Shown here piece by piece: positions 10,577 to 22,273 of a DNA stretch of 64,000 bases (position 1 is its first letter; each line of letters opens with the position of its first letter). The stretch is from assembly GCA_964017235.1 (NCBI GenBank), contig OZ024933.1:12155962-12219961 (forward strand). The letters run 5' to 3'. Position numbers and translations under genes: made by a program. Below the pieces are notes generated by a model. That model had not been told where the DNA came from. It was given only the letters and a program-made list of their open reading frames with translations, and did no database searches. The DNA comes from Sabellastarte sp. h YS-2021. Lineage: Eukaryota > Annelida > Polychaeta > Sabellida > Sabellidae.

Positions 10577-10882
10577 CTACTGGACATTACAGGGATTTAA
10601 ATTTTTATGTCTTTTACTGGGTTTGTGAGAACTAGCAATATCACCGTCTGTACTTAACTTTCCAGTTTCCGGTGATCCTGCTGATGCTTGAGCTGCCTGC
10701 TGCACACTGTCCGTGACGTGGTCCTCCACCATGTCAAGCTGTTGCGATACCTTCTTCAACTGGGACAAGATCTCCATCTGAAGTCGCTGTCTACCCAGAT
10801 CCTCCTGAATCTGTGTCAAGTAACTAACTTGAAGCAACAGCATCTCACAGTCCATTTGAAAAAGATTTATCACTTTCAACAA
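10577..10882 (-). pseudogene. E2: Gag N-terminal coiled-coil region
   Basis: A 101-codon frame with heptad-like leucines (LLLQVSYLTQIQEDLGRQRL, then EILSQLKKVSQQLDMVEDHV). It lies just upstream of the gag block at 10482 and resembles in position and type the coiled coils of the E1 and E3 gags. A stop and a frame change separate it from the rest of gag. Confidence 0.6.
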
Positions 10883-10900
10883 TGTTCTTAAACTGGTATT

Positions 10901-11437
10901 TCTTTCCTGTTGGTGGTAAATGTCTAGTTTTTCAATTCTTCCAACTTTGCTTTTTATCTGGTATGTTGCCTTTTTATGTTATATGTCTCAGTTACTGAAA
11001 TGATACATAAACAAGCATGATTCACAAGCAATATTGGCAAATTCAGGTTTAATCGGGGACAAAAATGCACAAAACTCGGCCAAAAAATAAAATGCACATA
11101 ACCAATATAGATAGGGTAGACCGTCCCTCATGTGCAGAATACTGGAGCCAGAGGTTGACAAGATGACTAAGAATCTCCTGGCATCAGAAAGTTCAGTTCT
11201 ACATTTCCATTGTCACACACAATATTCCTGCATAACAGCATAGGCTTAAAACACTTGTCAACATCAAAAATTGCTCCTTATACAATTTTATTATACAAAT
11301 ATGTTACTCTCATGCGCCAGATTGTTCACCTGTTAAAGTGATAATGGATTTAGTACATAACATTTTCAATGAATAAGAAGCATGCTTATTATTTGTTCAC
11401 ACACTTTTAATATAGCCTTGTTATTGTGTATAGCATT
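10901..11437. other. Unassigned AT-rich DNA
   Basis: It may include the 5' terminal repeat of E2, but no matching copy is visible in the window. No gene seen. Confidence 0.35.
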
Positions 11438-11657
11438 GGGGGCCACAAGGGCGCAGTGGTAACACACTCACTTCCCAACTCTAGGGTTGGCAGGTTTAAC
11501 CCTGGACCCTATGTGCAAAAGTTGCTACTTGCTGACTGATGGTCTTTCAGAAGAGACCAACTGTATGTACTAACTTCCTCTGCTGTGCATAAAACTGCAC
11601 CTCATGATACGATCTATAAGTGTTGAGATTGGTGTTAAAACACAAATAAATAAATTA
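11438..11657 (+). mobile_element. Diverged tRNA-derived SINE (family A-related)
   Basis: Starts GGGGGCCACAAGGGCGCAG, keeps a box-A-like GCGCAGTGGTAACACAC and box-B-like GGTTTAACCC, the central CTACTTGCTGACTGATGG and CAACTGTATGTACTAACTTC, and ends ACACAAATAAATAAA. Older than the duplication-flanked copies; no duplication recognised. Confidence 0.75.
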
Positions 11658-12089
11658 TGTAGTTTCGGATATCATGAAAGACAATTCATCTATTCCATGC
11701 TTATTTTAAAAAAAAATTTTGTAACATAAAAACTTGCTGGACATTTTAGTTTAGGTCTGCTAAAACATTTAGCTTGTCTCTCACTCTCTGTGAAACTTCA
11801 TTACTTAACCTGAAAACACTAATCTAACCCAGTCTCCACAATCATGTTGTTATGGGTTTTAATCTAAAATGTCAAACTATTAGAATATGATCGCATCACT
11901 ATATCATATTGTTTATGGTATCATATCCATTTTTGAAAAAAAATCTCAAAGGTGCAATGATATGGGTTGAGAGGATTTTATAAATGACAAGAATGTTCTT
12001 TAAAGATTTATTACAAAGTTGGTATCTTACAAACATAAAACGAGTGATTATCAGTTATTTCAATATAGCTGTAATGTATTGGTCAAGCG

Positions 12090-12235
12090 GTCTTCAGTGG
12101 TCTAGTGGTTAGCAAGTTTGGCATCTCTGTGCCACTTGTCTTTGGTTTGACCCCCACAACTTATAATACTGGGGACCTATGCCAGTATGATCATGGCTGT
12201 AATGGGATGTAAAACATTAACTTGGACTTCGTCAT
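12090..12235 (+). mobile_element. tRNA-derived SINE, family B
   Basis: Head TCAGTGGTCTAGTGGTTAGC (box A) with GGTTTGACCCCC (box B), then GGGGACCTATGCCAGTATGA and GGGATGTAAAACATTAACTT. The same order recurs at 26.5, 31.2, 48.5 and 54.1 kb. Confidence 0.75.
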
Positions 12236-14290
12236 GGATTGGTCTAAAATGCAGTATTATGGGGTATCGGGGGTATTATTGTAGGAATATATTATGTATC
12301 TATGTCCGCAGATGCATATCTCTATCATTATTGTATCTGTGAGAGGATATGGATAATTTACTCATAATGAAGGGAGGTCCAGAAGGGGCATAGACATCAT
12401 GCTATGGAACAGATTTGAATAAAATAGTCTCTTGTGAAGTCAGCTAATTACTGTGTTTGGTTCCAAGGATGCAATATCCATTGACATGGTTGGATTCCCA
12501 ATATCATTTAATACACCATGCTTTTGACCTAAATACCAGGATGCATAGGCCTGGTAAAATTGATTTTGCTTTCCCAGATATCATTTCCCTGGTGTAAAAA
12601 TGCAAAATTAAGTGTTTTTCATAAATATTTGATTCACTATGTGAGCTACAAATGAATTTTATACATCAATAAAAAGTATCTTACAGAAATTCTGCTCGTT
12701 TTTGCTTAAGAAATGTGGCGAAATCTCAAGTTAAAAATGAAGTTATTATATTAGTTGCTTCTGGCAGCTAGCAGTTGACATTCTTTTGGTAAACACGGAC
12801 ATATTTGACTTCATATAATCAAATTAAGAATTTCTAATTAAATGTGTTTCTTCCCATTAGACATTTAATCATTTGTGATATTTTCCTAAATATCGTTTCA
12901 CAATAAACTACTTTACTCAGAAATGTTTTAAAAAATTAAAATTATTTCTGTCATCACTTCCGCTTTTATTTGTTCTTTATTTTACATACCAATAGCCAGA
13001 TGGTTACAATGCATGTGAGACAGCTTTTTGTTTAGCTGAATGATGTGTCAAGTGACAAAGATGACAAGGTTCGTGTTATTTTAAGTTCCTATAATTTTAC
13101 TTCTGTTCCAGATTGGAAATAAAGTGATAAGTTACATATGAATGGTTTACAATAATGTGACATACTCTGTCTCTTAGTCATGTTCATCGTTATGTATATA
13201 TATATAAAAGAGTGTTTTCCCAGTGATGTCAAATTACAATACCATTATTTTAATATATCCAATTCAATGTATCTAAGATAAACTACTGTATGCAGATACA
13301 ATATTTTCCCAAAACAGAGGAATTCAGTGTGCTAATCTGTGTGTAACCAAAAAGAAATTAATTATGTGATTATGTTAATTAACAGTCAGACAATTCTTTC
13401 AACTATGTGTTACTAATAATTCACTCATTTGTATCAAGGTTAGTTCTTGAGTCATCAATGGATGGCCATGTAGACATACAAAACCTGCAGTAAATTGAGC
13501 ATTTCTACTGGCCCCAAATTAAGTGTGTCACAAAATCCTTGCAACTGGAAATATTCAAGGAAAGATGTAATACAAGTATGTACCCCCAGTGGGACATATT
13601 CATGACTTCTCAAAATTAATATCTTGATAAGTAAAGAATGTTATATTCTAATAACATTCTGAAATACCTAGTAAGAATTTCAAGCAAAACACTGAATATT
13701 ATAAACACTTGGCTTTAACTATGTTTTCTTTAATATTTTTACTTTCTTAACATACAGCATCTCAATGGCTGACATACAAATGTAAATACATATTTGTATT
13801 TTGGTTAGGTGCCTTTGTAAAATATCCTAGTTCTTGAAGGCTGCAGACGTCTTTTCTTGAATCTCTTGACACCCAACTTCAGGGACTGTATATCAAAGTC
13901 TTCAACATCTTGAATGAACTTGTTTTATTCTTGTTGCACTCTATTTCAGTGTTATTGGATAATAATAATAATAATAATTCATTTATTCGTTAAGTTGCAC
14001 AGTGATCATTAAAGCATGTACAATAACACTTCAAACTGAACACAAAACACAGGAAAATAAAAACATAATAGGTTAACAGAGAGTGTTAGAAAGATACATA
14101 GCTGGATACATAACTTGATAGCTATTGCTAGTTGTTTGAGACTTTACTTATCTATTGCTTGTTGATTTAGTTGAATCTTATTGATCACTTACTGTTTGTT
14201 CTGAATTGGAGTAAAAATAAATAAAATAAATCAAGCAAGAGACATAATGTCTTTAGCAGGACTAAGAATAGTATAGGAAAAAATTAATCC
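12236..14290. other. Long AT-rich region without genes
   Basis: Two kilobases of AT-rich DNA, with a TA run near 13194-13206 and an (AAT)n tract at about 13962-13977. No supported gene, splice structure or element end. Confidence 0.4.
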
Positions 14291-14306
14291 AAAGAAAAGC
14301 TCAAAT

Positions 14307-14780
14307 ATGAAACAGAGAATTGAGGTTACCCATCAACCAGTGTTACCTGAGCATGAATCAAAACGCACTGATGTCGGTGTTGATACTGGTGATAAGTTAT
14401 CTCAAATTTACCACATGGTGATAAGCATCATAACCTCTCTTACTCATTATAATAAGGAAACCAAGGAAGCCATCCAGGATGAGATAGCAAATTACTAACT
14501 GAGATTTCAGAAAAGCTTATGCACTGCTTGAAAAGCAGGCCTTGGAAAAGGACAAGCAAACTGCGTATTTACAAAAGTGGATTGAAAATGTTGAAGGTGG
14601 ATTGAAAAATGAAGTTTCACATTGGAAACACAATGGTTGTAATACAGTTGTCATACTTACCCAGATAAAATATTTGTAGAAAAGTGAAACAGCTGCTCAG
14701 CGAGATACAAGTACCACAACCAGTCAAGGTCATGAGAGTGGCAAGATTACCTCTCACACCTCACATCATGGCCTCTAGTT
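14307..14780 (+). pseudogene. Decayed coiled-coil protein, probably TE ORF1-like
   Basis: A 63-codon frame (MKQRIEVTHQPVLPEHESKR...) is followed, after a stop and frame change, by FRKAYALLEKQALEKDKQTA and LQKWIENVEGGLKNEVSHW, a charged helical stretch, and then a Ser/Thr/His-rich tail (TTTSQGHESGKITSHTSHHG). The composition resembles ORF1 or gag-like proteins of retroelements, but no domain is identified. Confidence 0.3.
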
Positions 14781-14999
14781 AAACTAAAATTTGCGGCAGA
14801 AAAAATTAAAAATGAAGTTGTGATATTGACTTTTAAAAATGCCTGAAAATCAAATCCCTGAGGTGCCTGGAGGAATCCAAACTTGAGGTAGAATGGGAAG
14901 CTATGAAGCTAAATGAAACAAAGAAGACTAAAAGAAAGACACAAAAAAGACACAAAAATCTAGCGAGCAATGATACTACGTAATACTAGATAACATGCT

Positions 15000-15958
15000 T
15001 CTTGACAACTTGTATGGGTCTGTTGATTTTTACTGACTTATAAAGTGACAGATGTTAGGATGATCCCAAAGTGAATAGCTTAAAACCATGCAGTGCGAAG
15101 TTAGCTTTAGCAGCCAATGCATGATAAGGCAGCATATTGGCTGAAACACCATTATGTGTTATGACTCTTATATGATAGAATATGAACAACAGATATGTTA
15201 GATAACGACAAATGCAGACACACATAGAAGGCAATAACTGTTCTGTTTAATATCTGTGTTTTAGGTCTGAAGGCTGAGGCAAGATCAGTCAGATTTTCTT
15301 TTGCAGCAAAACAAAGTTCATATCAAAATGATTAACAAAACCCTGAAAATAAAGATTTAAACTTAGATATTATTGCCAATCTCAAGATATTCACTAGTGA
15401 CCTGTAGCCACAATGGGTCTGTGACATGCGAATGCAACTCATCCTGATCCTGGACACTGCCAGTCCACCTAAAGAATGTCCCCAATACTTTTTCTTCACT
15501 GCAATATTTAACAATTTAGAGGCAAAATCAGTGACATTCACATCACATAATAAACAATAGTCCTGCAGGTTTGATGCCTCATCTCAAAAGCCAACCTTCT
15601 GTGAATTTAATCGACAGGTGCCAGTCCCATTGTTCAATAAAGTAACGAGTGTCAAATACCTCCATGGGTTCAGTCACTTAAAGACTTTCGCCATTGTGTG
15701 AAACCCCGATAATAGCACTGTTATCCCGAGATTTGTCACCCAACTATATTGTTCTAGGTCACACCCTTGGTGGGATACAAACAATGAGGCGTTGACACCT
15801 TGATCTCTGAGATCTGTGGAGTGTCATTTTTATTGCAAGATGTGGTTGAGGGTGCGGTCACACTTAGCCAGAAGATTGACATTGGCAGCATCATCAGTTG
15901 GAATTCTTAAGTTACCTTTATTTTGCACTCTTGTATTACTTAATTCGTACTGCCCCTT
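15000..15958. other. Unassigned DNA
   Basis: Short frames only, for example minus 15541-15332, none recognisable. No RNA gene seen. Confidence 0.35.
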
Positions 15959-15960
15959 AC

Positions 15961-16325
15961 TAATCTAATCTAATGTGGACTTTTATAGCGCTTAATCTCC
16001 ATCTCAGATGGACTCTAAGGCGCAACAGAACATAAAGCAAGGGCAATTTACATTAATCCGGGGATATAGCAAGGTCGTACCAAGGAGACACAGGGTGACA
16101 AGGGAGGCTATGGCGGATAGGCTTTTGCATACAGATAAGTCTTAAGCTTCTTTCTGAAGGAGGCAACTGATGTTGCACTGCGCACATCATGAGGGAGTTC
16201 ATTCCAGATTCTAGGAGCATCAAAGGCAAAGCTGTGATCAAAATGTTTGACAGACTTAAAGACTGATGGGCGGAAAGGAGGAACAGTAAGATATTGACAA
16301 TCTGGGTGACTACGCCTATGCACTA
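15961..16325 (-). mobile_element. CR1/L2-like LINE, 5'-truncated 3' end
   Basis: The minus strand encodes the C-terminus of a LINE ORF2 (SHPDCQYLTVPPFRPSVFKS, FAFDAPRIWNELPHDVRSAT, SFRKKLKTYLYAKAYPP, stop). A 3' UTR follows with the phrase GCGCCTTAGAGTCCATCTGA and AAGCGCTATAAAAGTCCAC, then an (ATTAG)n tail at 15961. It is nearly identical in arrangement to the plus-strand copy ending at 40905. Confidence 0.85.
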
Positions 16326-16593
16326 CTATGGGTTACTATGCACGCTAGTTCAGATAAAAGAAGGGTTGCTTGCACATTTTGGTATTTACTGCTGGCATTT
16401 ACCCTAGCTAAGAAGCCCTGGCACTCTCTTTTGTCAGTACCAGAATTATAGAAACATCTGGGTAAAACTATTTTACTTGCATCACATACAAATTGATTTG
16501 CATTTTAATCGCATCATCTTTGTTAAAATGAACTATCTGAGAATCAAAATTAAAACTGCTATTTACAACTGCAATATACTTCAGCAAAATTTA

Positions 16594-16782
16594 CCTCTGA
16601 GGCTGGGGTTCGATCCCCGCACGGGCTCAAGTGGGAAAGCTGGTAGTTGCTTGCTGTTGGTCGGCAGTTTACAGTACACAACCCTAGCAAACTCTATGTA
16701 CTGGTTTGCTCTGCCCTTCCAACTACCCGTCGTGATATGTACAGTGTTGAAAGCGACGTTAAACCCCAAATAAATAAATAAA
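16594..16782 (+). mobile_element. tRNA-derived SINE (family A), 5'-truncated, with target duplication
   Basis: Begins inside the tRNA-like head (CCTCTGAGGCTGGGGTTCGA) and runs to an AAATAAATAAAT tail. A perfect 14-bp duplication, TTCAGCAAAATTTA, lies at 16580-16593 and 16783-16796, so the truncation happened at insertion. Confidence 0.9.
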
Positions 16783-16796
16783 TTCAGCAAAATTTA

Positions 16797-17202
16797 AAGT
16801 TCATCAGTCTGTTAAACGCAATTCAACAAAATTCATAGCCCTGTAGAAGTCTTACAACAGTACATAAAATAATAGATGTAACTAAATGACTGCCTTTACT
16901 AATAACAAAATTATAATTCACTGTAAAAATAAAACTAAGCAATTACAATTGAAATTCAACATGTCCCTGCACTACAAAAGTCTTTTTCAAAATTAAGTCA
17001 GTTAGCCTTTCTAGTTCACTGGACAATGGATGACCTATGACCCCTGTATAAACAAGTGGAATGCCTAGCAATAAGGGAAGCCACAACAGAAGCGAGGCTG
17101 GGATAGTGATGTTTAACTTAAACCCCTTAGGTTACCCATACACTGCTCTGGTACACCTTCCTCGGGAAGAGGACTGGCATACGTGATGCCAGGACACCAC
17201 TA
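16797..17202. other. Unassigned DNA
   Basis: No gene seen. The last part may belong to the LINE fragment that follows. Confidence 0.35.
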
Positions 17203-17394
17203 TTGACAATCACAAATCTCTTTACGCAGACGAATGCTCAAGTTAAAATTGATCAGTATTTTAATGATCCATTCCAAACCACGAGTGGAGTAAGACAAGG
17301 AGACAGCATGTCACCCACCTTATGCAACATATTCCTAAATGACCATCCATGCAATCATAAAACAGCGTCATATACAGACAAGATATTACTGTGA
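17203..17394 (+). pseudogene. Non-LTR reverse transcriptase fragment
   Basis: A 63-codon frame contains FQTTSGVRQGDSMSPTLCNI followed by FLND, the conserved palm motif of non-LTR reverse transcriptases (GVRQGD.LSPTLF.IF.ND). The catalytic YADD region is missing, and the flanks are not recognisable. A small relic of a LINE different from the CR1/L2-like copies nearby. Confidence 0.65.
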
Positions 17395-18254
17395 TTGATA
17401 GGAATGAAACACTAGTTTGTTTTCTGTATTTCTGTAACTTTATATTACATTTGTGTAATGTGGGTGTTCTACCACACGACTAAGGCTCCCGATTAAGGTT
17501 TTTTTGGGGTCGGTTTAAAATATTTGCATAGTCCCAGACCTTCTGTAAGGGTCGGTTGTGGTCGGTTGAGGCCGTGTAAAAAATCAAACATGTTTGATAT
17601 TTCTCACGACTACAACCGATTCATATTTCCCGCCCTCAACAAAATGTCCAGTCCCAGGTGTCCTGAGGCCTCCTCAGACCCAATTTTACACAGTCGTGTG
17701 TTGTCCCAGGCCACCTGTGACCCTTAGTCCCAGACCTCCGTAGCTTAGTCCCAGGAGGCTTAATCCCTGACACAAATATGATGGGTATGAATTTCATGCG
17801 TGTGAAAGTGAGTCAGTTGCAGTAGTACCAGGAAGCCTCAGACCGTCTGCGGTGTCCTGGGATCCAAAAATCAAGGTCTAGGACTAAGCCCAGACTAAGG
17901 GTAACTGACCCTAACTGATCCAAGTCGGCATCCTCAGGATGCCTGGGACAACAGAAATTTACTCTGCGACAGTCTGACGACGCCCCAGGAGGCCTGGGAC
18001 TAACAACCAATTAAGAACCGACCCCTTTGCGCGAGTCGGAAATTAAAAAGAGGGAATGATGACATCTGGGACTATATAAGCCACGGCGCACACATTCTCA
18101 TTGTTACTGACTGTTTGGCTACTGAGAGAGGTGTGTCACTGATTTGTAGGGGTTTTCAGTTTTTTTAAATATTATATTATATACTTGAGCTTAGGGCAAA
18201 TTTCACAGTTAGGAGACACATTTTACTATTTTTTATTATTTTGTCGACTGGATT

Positions 18255-19479
18255 ATGAGGAAAGAGAAAGGAGGGAAGAGAGGAAGGAAAAAGATGGATG
18301 AGAGGGAGAAGGAAAGTGAAGTAGAGGAAAGGACTGAAGTTACAGAGGAAGGGATTGAGAGGATAGAGGAGGAGGAGATTGAGGAACGTCCAGCTATTGA
18401 GGAAGCTGTGGAATAAGAAGAGAGGTGTGAAGATCGATTCTTCAGCCGGAGAGCCAGGGTGTGTGCAACTTTTACTGACAGTCAGGAAATTTCCATTGTG
18501 AAGCAGCACCCAGAACTGTATGACAAGGAACATCCACGTTTCCACAACATGAACAAAAGAGAGGTTCTCTGGGCAGAAATATCTGCAGAACTCAAGCTCC
18601 AACCTTTTGATGTGAGACGTTGGTTCAAGTCCCAGCGAACGTGTTATGGCAAGCTGTCCAAGCTCCAATCTGGCCAAGCCCCGAGGGAGATGACCAAGAG
18701 ACAGTCCCGGGTCTACCAACAGATGTGTTTCCTTAAAATCCACATCAGACACAAGGGGGGCCAACAGAAGTTCAGGTTTCGAGGCCAGTCCAAATACCAG
18801 CAAGCAGGACGAATCACGTGGCTCTACTACTGATACAGAACACCTTGAGTCCAGTGTCCTGAGGGAGAGGAGTCAGTCCATCATTACATCTACACCCGTT
18901 TCAACAACAGGCTCCAAGATTCTCGAGCACTTTGAGCAGATGAGGACACTGATCTCAGGTTTTCTGCAGCAGAAGTCAGACAGGCAGCCCTTCTTCGACT
19001 ACATGGCATCAGAGCCCGAGAAGATGACTCAAGAAGAATTTGAAGAGTTAAAGGGCAAGATATTTAGAGACATTGAAACTATTAAGAGCAACCGTAGACG
19101 TCAGCCATTGCCCAAAAGATCAGCCACTATTACCACGGAGTCGCAGAGGGTCAGGATACTGCCACCAACCACTCAACAGGCATCTAGTTCCACTCAAGCA
19201 GCAGCTGGCAGCAGTTTTGTGTACTATACCCCAAGCCCCACTGGCTTCAGCAACCCTACATCTGTCCTAACTGTACAGGACGAAGGGAGCAGACACAACC
19301 TGAGGGGAATATTAAGCCAGCTACCAGATCTGACATCAACGCAGATCGTCGAGCAGCCTCAGCAGCAGCAACCGCAGCAGCAGCTCTTTACTATCACCAC
19401 TTCAGCACCGCCTCAACAGCAGCAGCCTCCTCAGTTGCCATCCAGTCAGGGCGGGTCTTTGACCTGCCGGCCCTTGTAA
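18255..19479 (+). pseudogene. Harbinger MADF/Myb-like DNA-binding protein, broken
   Basis: The frame opens with a charged N-terminus (MRKEKGGKRGRKKMDERE, then Glu-rich). It hits TAA at 18414-18416, then continues in frame as a MADF-like helix bundle (FTDSQEISIVKQHPELYDKE, KREVLWAEISAEL, VRRWFKSQRTCYGKLSKLQ). A frameshift at about 18760-18785 moves it into the frame ending at 19479. That frame gives FEQMRTLISGFLQQ, DYMASEPEKMTQEEFEELKG and a Gln/Pro-rich tail. Such proteins partner the HARBI1-type transposase and bind the element ends (family knowledge). One stop and one frameshift suggest fairly recent decay. Confidence 0.7.
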
Positions 19480-20069
19480 GGGCCACCAAATCTTCCAAAA
19501 ACAATTTATTAAGCTACATGTTATTCCATTCCCCTCCCAAAACAAAAAAGTTCAGTACAAATACTTATCACCAAAAACAATAAAGTCCAACACCCACATC
19601 ACCCCAAACATGAAATAAATAACCCATGGTACCATACATAACAAAAAAGGCCGCATAAAAAAAATTAAAAAAAACTCCCAATATGGCCATTGATCAGCCC
19701 ATTTTTAGCTTAAATCCATGGGATAGTTTAAAATTTTTAATTGAAAAGTCCAACGCTTACACCTTCCCTAGATTTAAAGGCATTATCACATACTTACCAA
19801 CCCACAAACAGACAAACCCAATACCAAACATAACACCCAACTACCAAAAACAAACCCAATACCAATAACCACCAACCAAGAAACAGACAAACCCAAAAGT
19901 AAGCAGAACCCAAGCCAAAGAACTGACAAAGTATTTTGCAAACATAATCCCCCATTATTGAAAAGAAAACTAGCTTCATGGTTATATCTTCTATATATTT
20001 GTGAATAGAAGTGAAGATTTTAAATTTAAGATTTCCAGGAAAACATTTCTGTTTGAAATAATTTTCCAA

Positions 20070-20100
<31 letters not shown>

Positions 20101-20531
20101 ATGTTAGTGAAATTAGGATGTGGCTTTCAAAATATATGTAAAATTAATTCCATTTAGTATGTTATGTGTGGCTTTGTGTGTTGCTTTTGTTTGGCACTGG
20201 GTTTGTCTGTTTGTCAGTTGGGTGACTTCTGTAGGGCATTGTGTTTGTCTGTTTTTTGCATGGGTAACTTGTGTTTGTCTGTTTGTCCGTCTGTGCAACT
20301 TATATTTGGTATGGGGTTTGTCTGTTTGTCCGTCTGTGCAATTTATGTTTAGCATGGGGTTTGTCTGTTTGTCCGTCTGTACAAGTTATGTTTGGCATGG
20401 GGTTTGTCTGAAGCAAGCATAGCTCATTAATTGTATTTGGAATATTTGGTAGTCCTGAAAAGGACTGTTTCTTAGTTCTGAAAAGGACTGTTATAGTTAG
20501 TCCTGAAAAGGACTGATTACTGCAGCAGGAG
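19480..20531. other. Non-coding centre of the Harbinger element, with simple repeats
   Basis: AT-rich between the convergent genes. It holds a C-run then A-run at 20071-20100, a ~43-bp minisatellite, and three GTCCTGAAAAGGACTG-like palindromic repeats at 20454-20516. Frames here are products of the repeats. Confidence 0.6.
20270..20410. repeat. Minisatellite, ~43-bp period, about 3 units
   Basis: Units begin TTTGTCTGTTTGTCCGTCTG and end in a TATGTTTGGCATGGGG-like stretch. Each differs by a few bases; partial units extend left to about 20165. Confidence 0.8.
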
Positions 20532-20677
20532 TTATATTCTGCCATCTTGCCAGGCCACTGCTCCCTCATTATTGAAGTAGTCCTTCAGGTAATCCCTCTG
20601 TCTTTTGGCTTCTCTAGCAGGGTTTCTGTCTTGGCCACCACCAGCAGCACCACCAATCAATCCACAATCACGAGGCA

Positions 20678-20709
<32 letters not shown>

Positions 20710-21649
20710 CCGGGCTGCTGACCACCAGGTTGACCTTGATACTGGCTTCTCAGTATGTTGTGCAGAACCACACAGGTAAAGACCACTTCCCTGACTGTTG
20801 CTGGGGGTAGTTCAATGGTGGACCTCATCACTCTGAATCTTGAGACCAGGATGCCAAAAGCGTCTTCAACAACTCTCCTGCCCCTTGATATTCTATAGTT
20901 GGCAATCCTTTCCTCTCTTGTCAACATCCTTCTGCCATAGGGTTTCATGAGCCAGTTCTTCAGGGAAAAGGCATCATCAGCCAGAATGAAGGAGGCTATA
21001 TCTGGACCACCCTGGGTTATAGGTGCTGGGTCAGGGAAGCCTATCCTGCCATCTTCAATCCTCCTCTTCAGCTGAGAGGCATTAAATATCTGGGCATCTG
21101 AGCAAGATCCAACTGTACCAGCATCCACCCATCTAAACTTATACTGCCCATCTACCAGGGCCAACATCACAATGGAAAAGAACCCCTTGTAGTTGTGGTA
21201 GAGGGCTCCAGTGTTCTTGGGTTTCTTCAGGCCACATCAAGGGCTCCCAGGGCATGTGGAACATTCCACCTGATCCTGAATTCCCTCTCCAGTTCTTTCC
21301 ACTCATCTGGGGTAGTAGGACATTTGAGGTACTCTCTGGTGAACTCATCCTGGATGGCCCTGCAGTTCTCTGGTAAAAACTTGGAAATGGTGGATCTTCC
21401 AACCCTGAACTGACAGGATAATGATGTGTAGGACTCTCCAGTGGCCAGATATCTGATGGTGAAGGCTAACTTCTCACCAACGCTGATTGGAGCTCTGTAG
21501 TTGGTGGCCTGTCTGGCTAGATGTGGTTCCAGTCTGGTCTTTATCATTTCAAAAAATTCCGGGGTCATTGTCATGTAATTAGTGAATCCTGGAAAATGTT
21601 GTGGTAGGCCCCCCTCTCCTCTCTCTGCAGTAGCCATGGCCTGACCCAC
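20532..21649 (-). pseudogene. HARBI1-like transposase of the Harbinger element, broken once
   Basis: The N-terminal piece (21649-21227) has the helix-turn-helix part (TTRYLATGESYTSLS-like: IRYLATGESYTSLSCQFRVG, STISKFLPENC) and reaches the first Asp motif HALGALD. There a small deletion removes most of the expected DGKHIAI stretch and shifts frame. The second piece (to 20532) carries VDAGTVGSCSDAQIFN (second Asp), ANYRISRGRRVVEDAFGILV (Glu) and the C-terminal FTCVVLHNIL. A run of ten Asp comes from an (ATC)n microsatellite at about 20677-20708. DDE chemistry is family knowledge; this copy cannot make a full protein. Confidence 0.85.
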
Positions 21650-22273
21650 ATGTTGTGCCCTCTTCTAGGTCTCTGTATGGGTGCTGGTGGTGATGGTGGT
21701 GCTGGTGGTGGTTGTTGCTGTGGTCGACGTAGAAATTGGAAATACATGATTATTTGTAACTGAATAAAAACCAAATAAGCCCTAAGTTGTTGTGGAAGCT
21801 GTCTTCCATTAAAAGGTGACATCCTGCTGTGTTCCTAGAAAAGCAATGATAATTAGATGACGAATTTTATATACATATACCCAGAAAATCCAGCAACTTT
21901 GCAAAACAAGAATCGGCGATCCTGATCTGGGGAAGACTGAGGAGGCCTGAGGATGCCTGGGACTTAATCGGGTGTTATTCGGGGCTTAGTCCTAGGAGGC
22001 CTGAGGCGTCCTGGGACCCAGTCGGTATGTGTACGACAGGATCACGGGTGAAACTGACCAGAGACGTGGCTTAATTGGTTCTTAGTCCCAGACCAGTCGG
22101 GGACTATCTGAGGCCGCCTTAGGCATCCCCAGGCTTCCTGAGGCCTATCTGTACTTAATCCCAGACTTCAAGACCAACTCAGTATTCCCGCCCATTTTTG
22201 CTTTTTTTTTCACCAACTGTCCAAGATCGCCGACAGGATCGGGGCTTAATCCTTTGGTGGAACAGGGGCATAA

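Larger units (their letters stand above)
5873..10900 (-). mobile_element. E2: decayed YR (Ngaro-like) retrotransposon
   Basis: Read on the minus strand the order is gag (10.9-9.7 kb), linker (9.15-8.55 kb), RT (8.67-7.6 kb), RNase H (7.58-6.97 kb) and YR (6.84-5.87 kb). No methyltransferase is visible. A SINE interrupts the linker. All domains carry stops or frameshifts. The exact termini and any split direct repeats could not be located, so the limits given are those of recognisable coding sequence. Confidence 0.8.
17459..22270. mobile_element. PIF/Harbinger DNA transposon, two-gene type, with TAA duplication
   Basis: A 4812-bp element. It starts TGTGGGTGTTCTACCA at 17459 and ends with the complement of TGCCCCTGTTCCACCA at 22270, flanked by TAA on both sides (17456-17458 and 22271-22273), the typical Harbinger target. 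The inverted-repeat similarity continues inward (CGACTAAGGCTCCCGATT vs GGATTAAGCCCCGATC). Both subterminal regions hold many copies of GGGACTAAG and GCCTGGGAC-like motifs. It carries a DNA-binding protein gene (plus) and a transposase gene (minus), convergent, with simple repeats between them. Both genes are disrupted. Confidence 0.9.

Noticed and set aside
18177-18803. 208-codon minus-strand frame
   Set aside because: Runs antisense to the MADF-like gene and its Glu-rich start; a shadow of that coding sequence.
20120-20569. Overlapping Cys/Val- or Thr/Gln-rich frames on both strands
   Set aside because: Produced by the 43-bp minisatellite and the GGACTG repeats.
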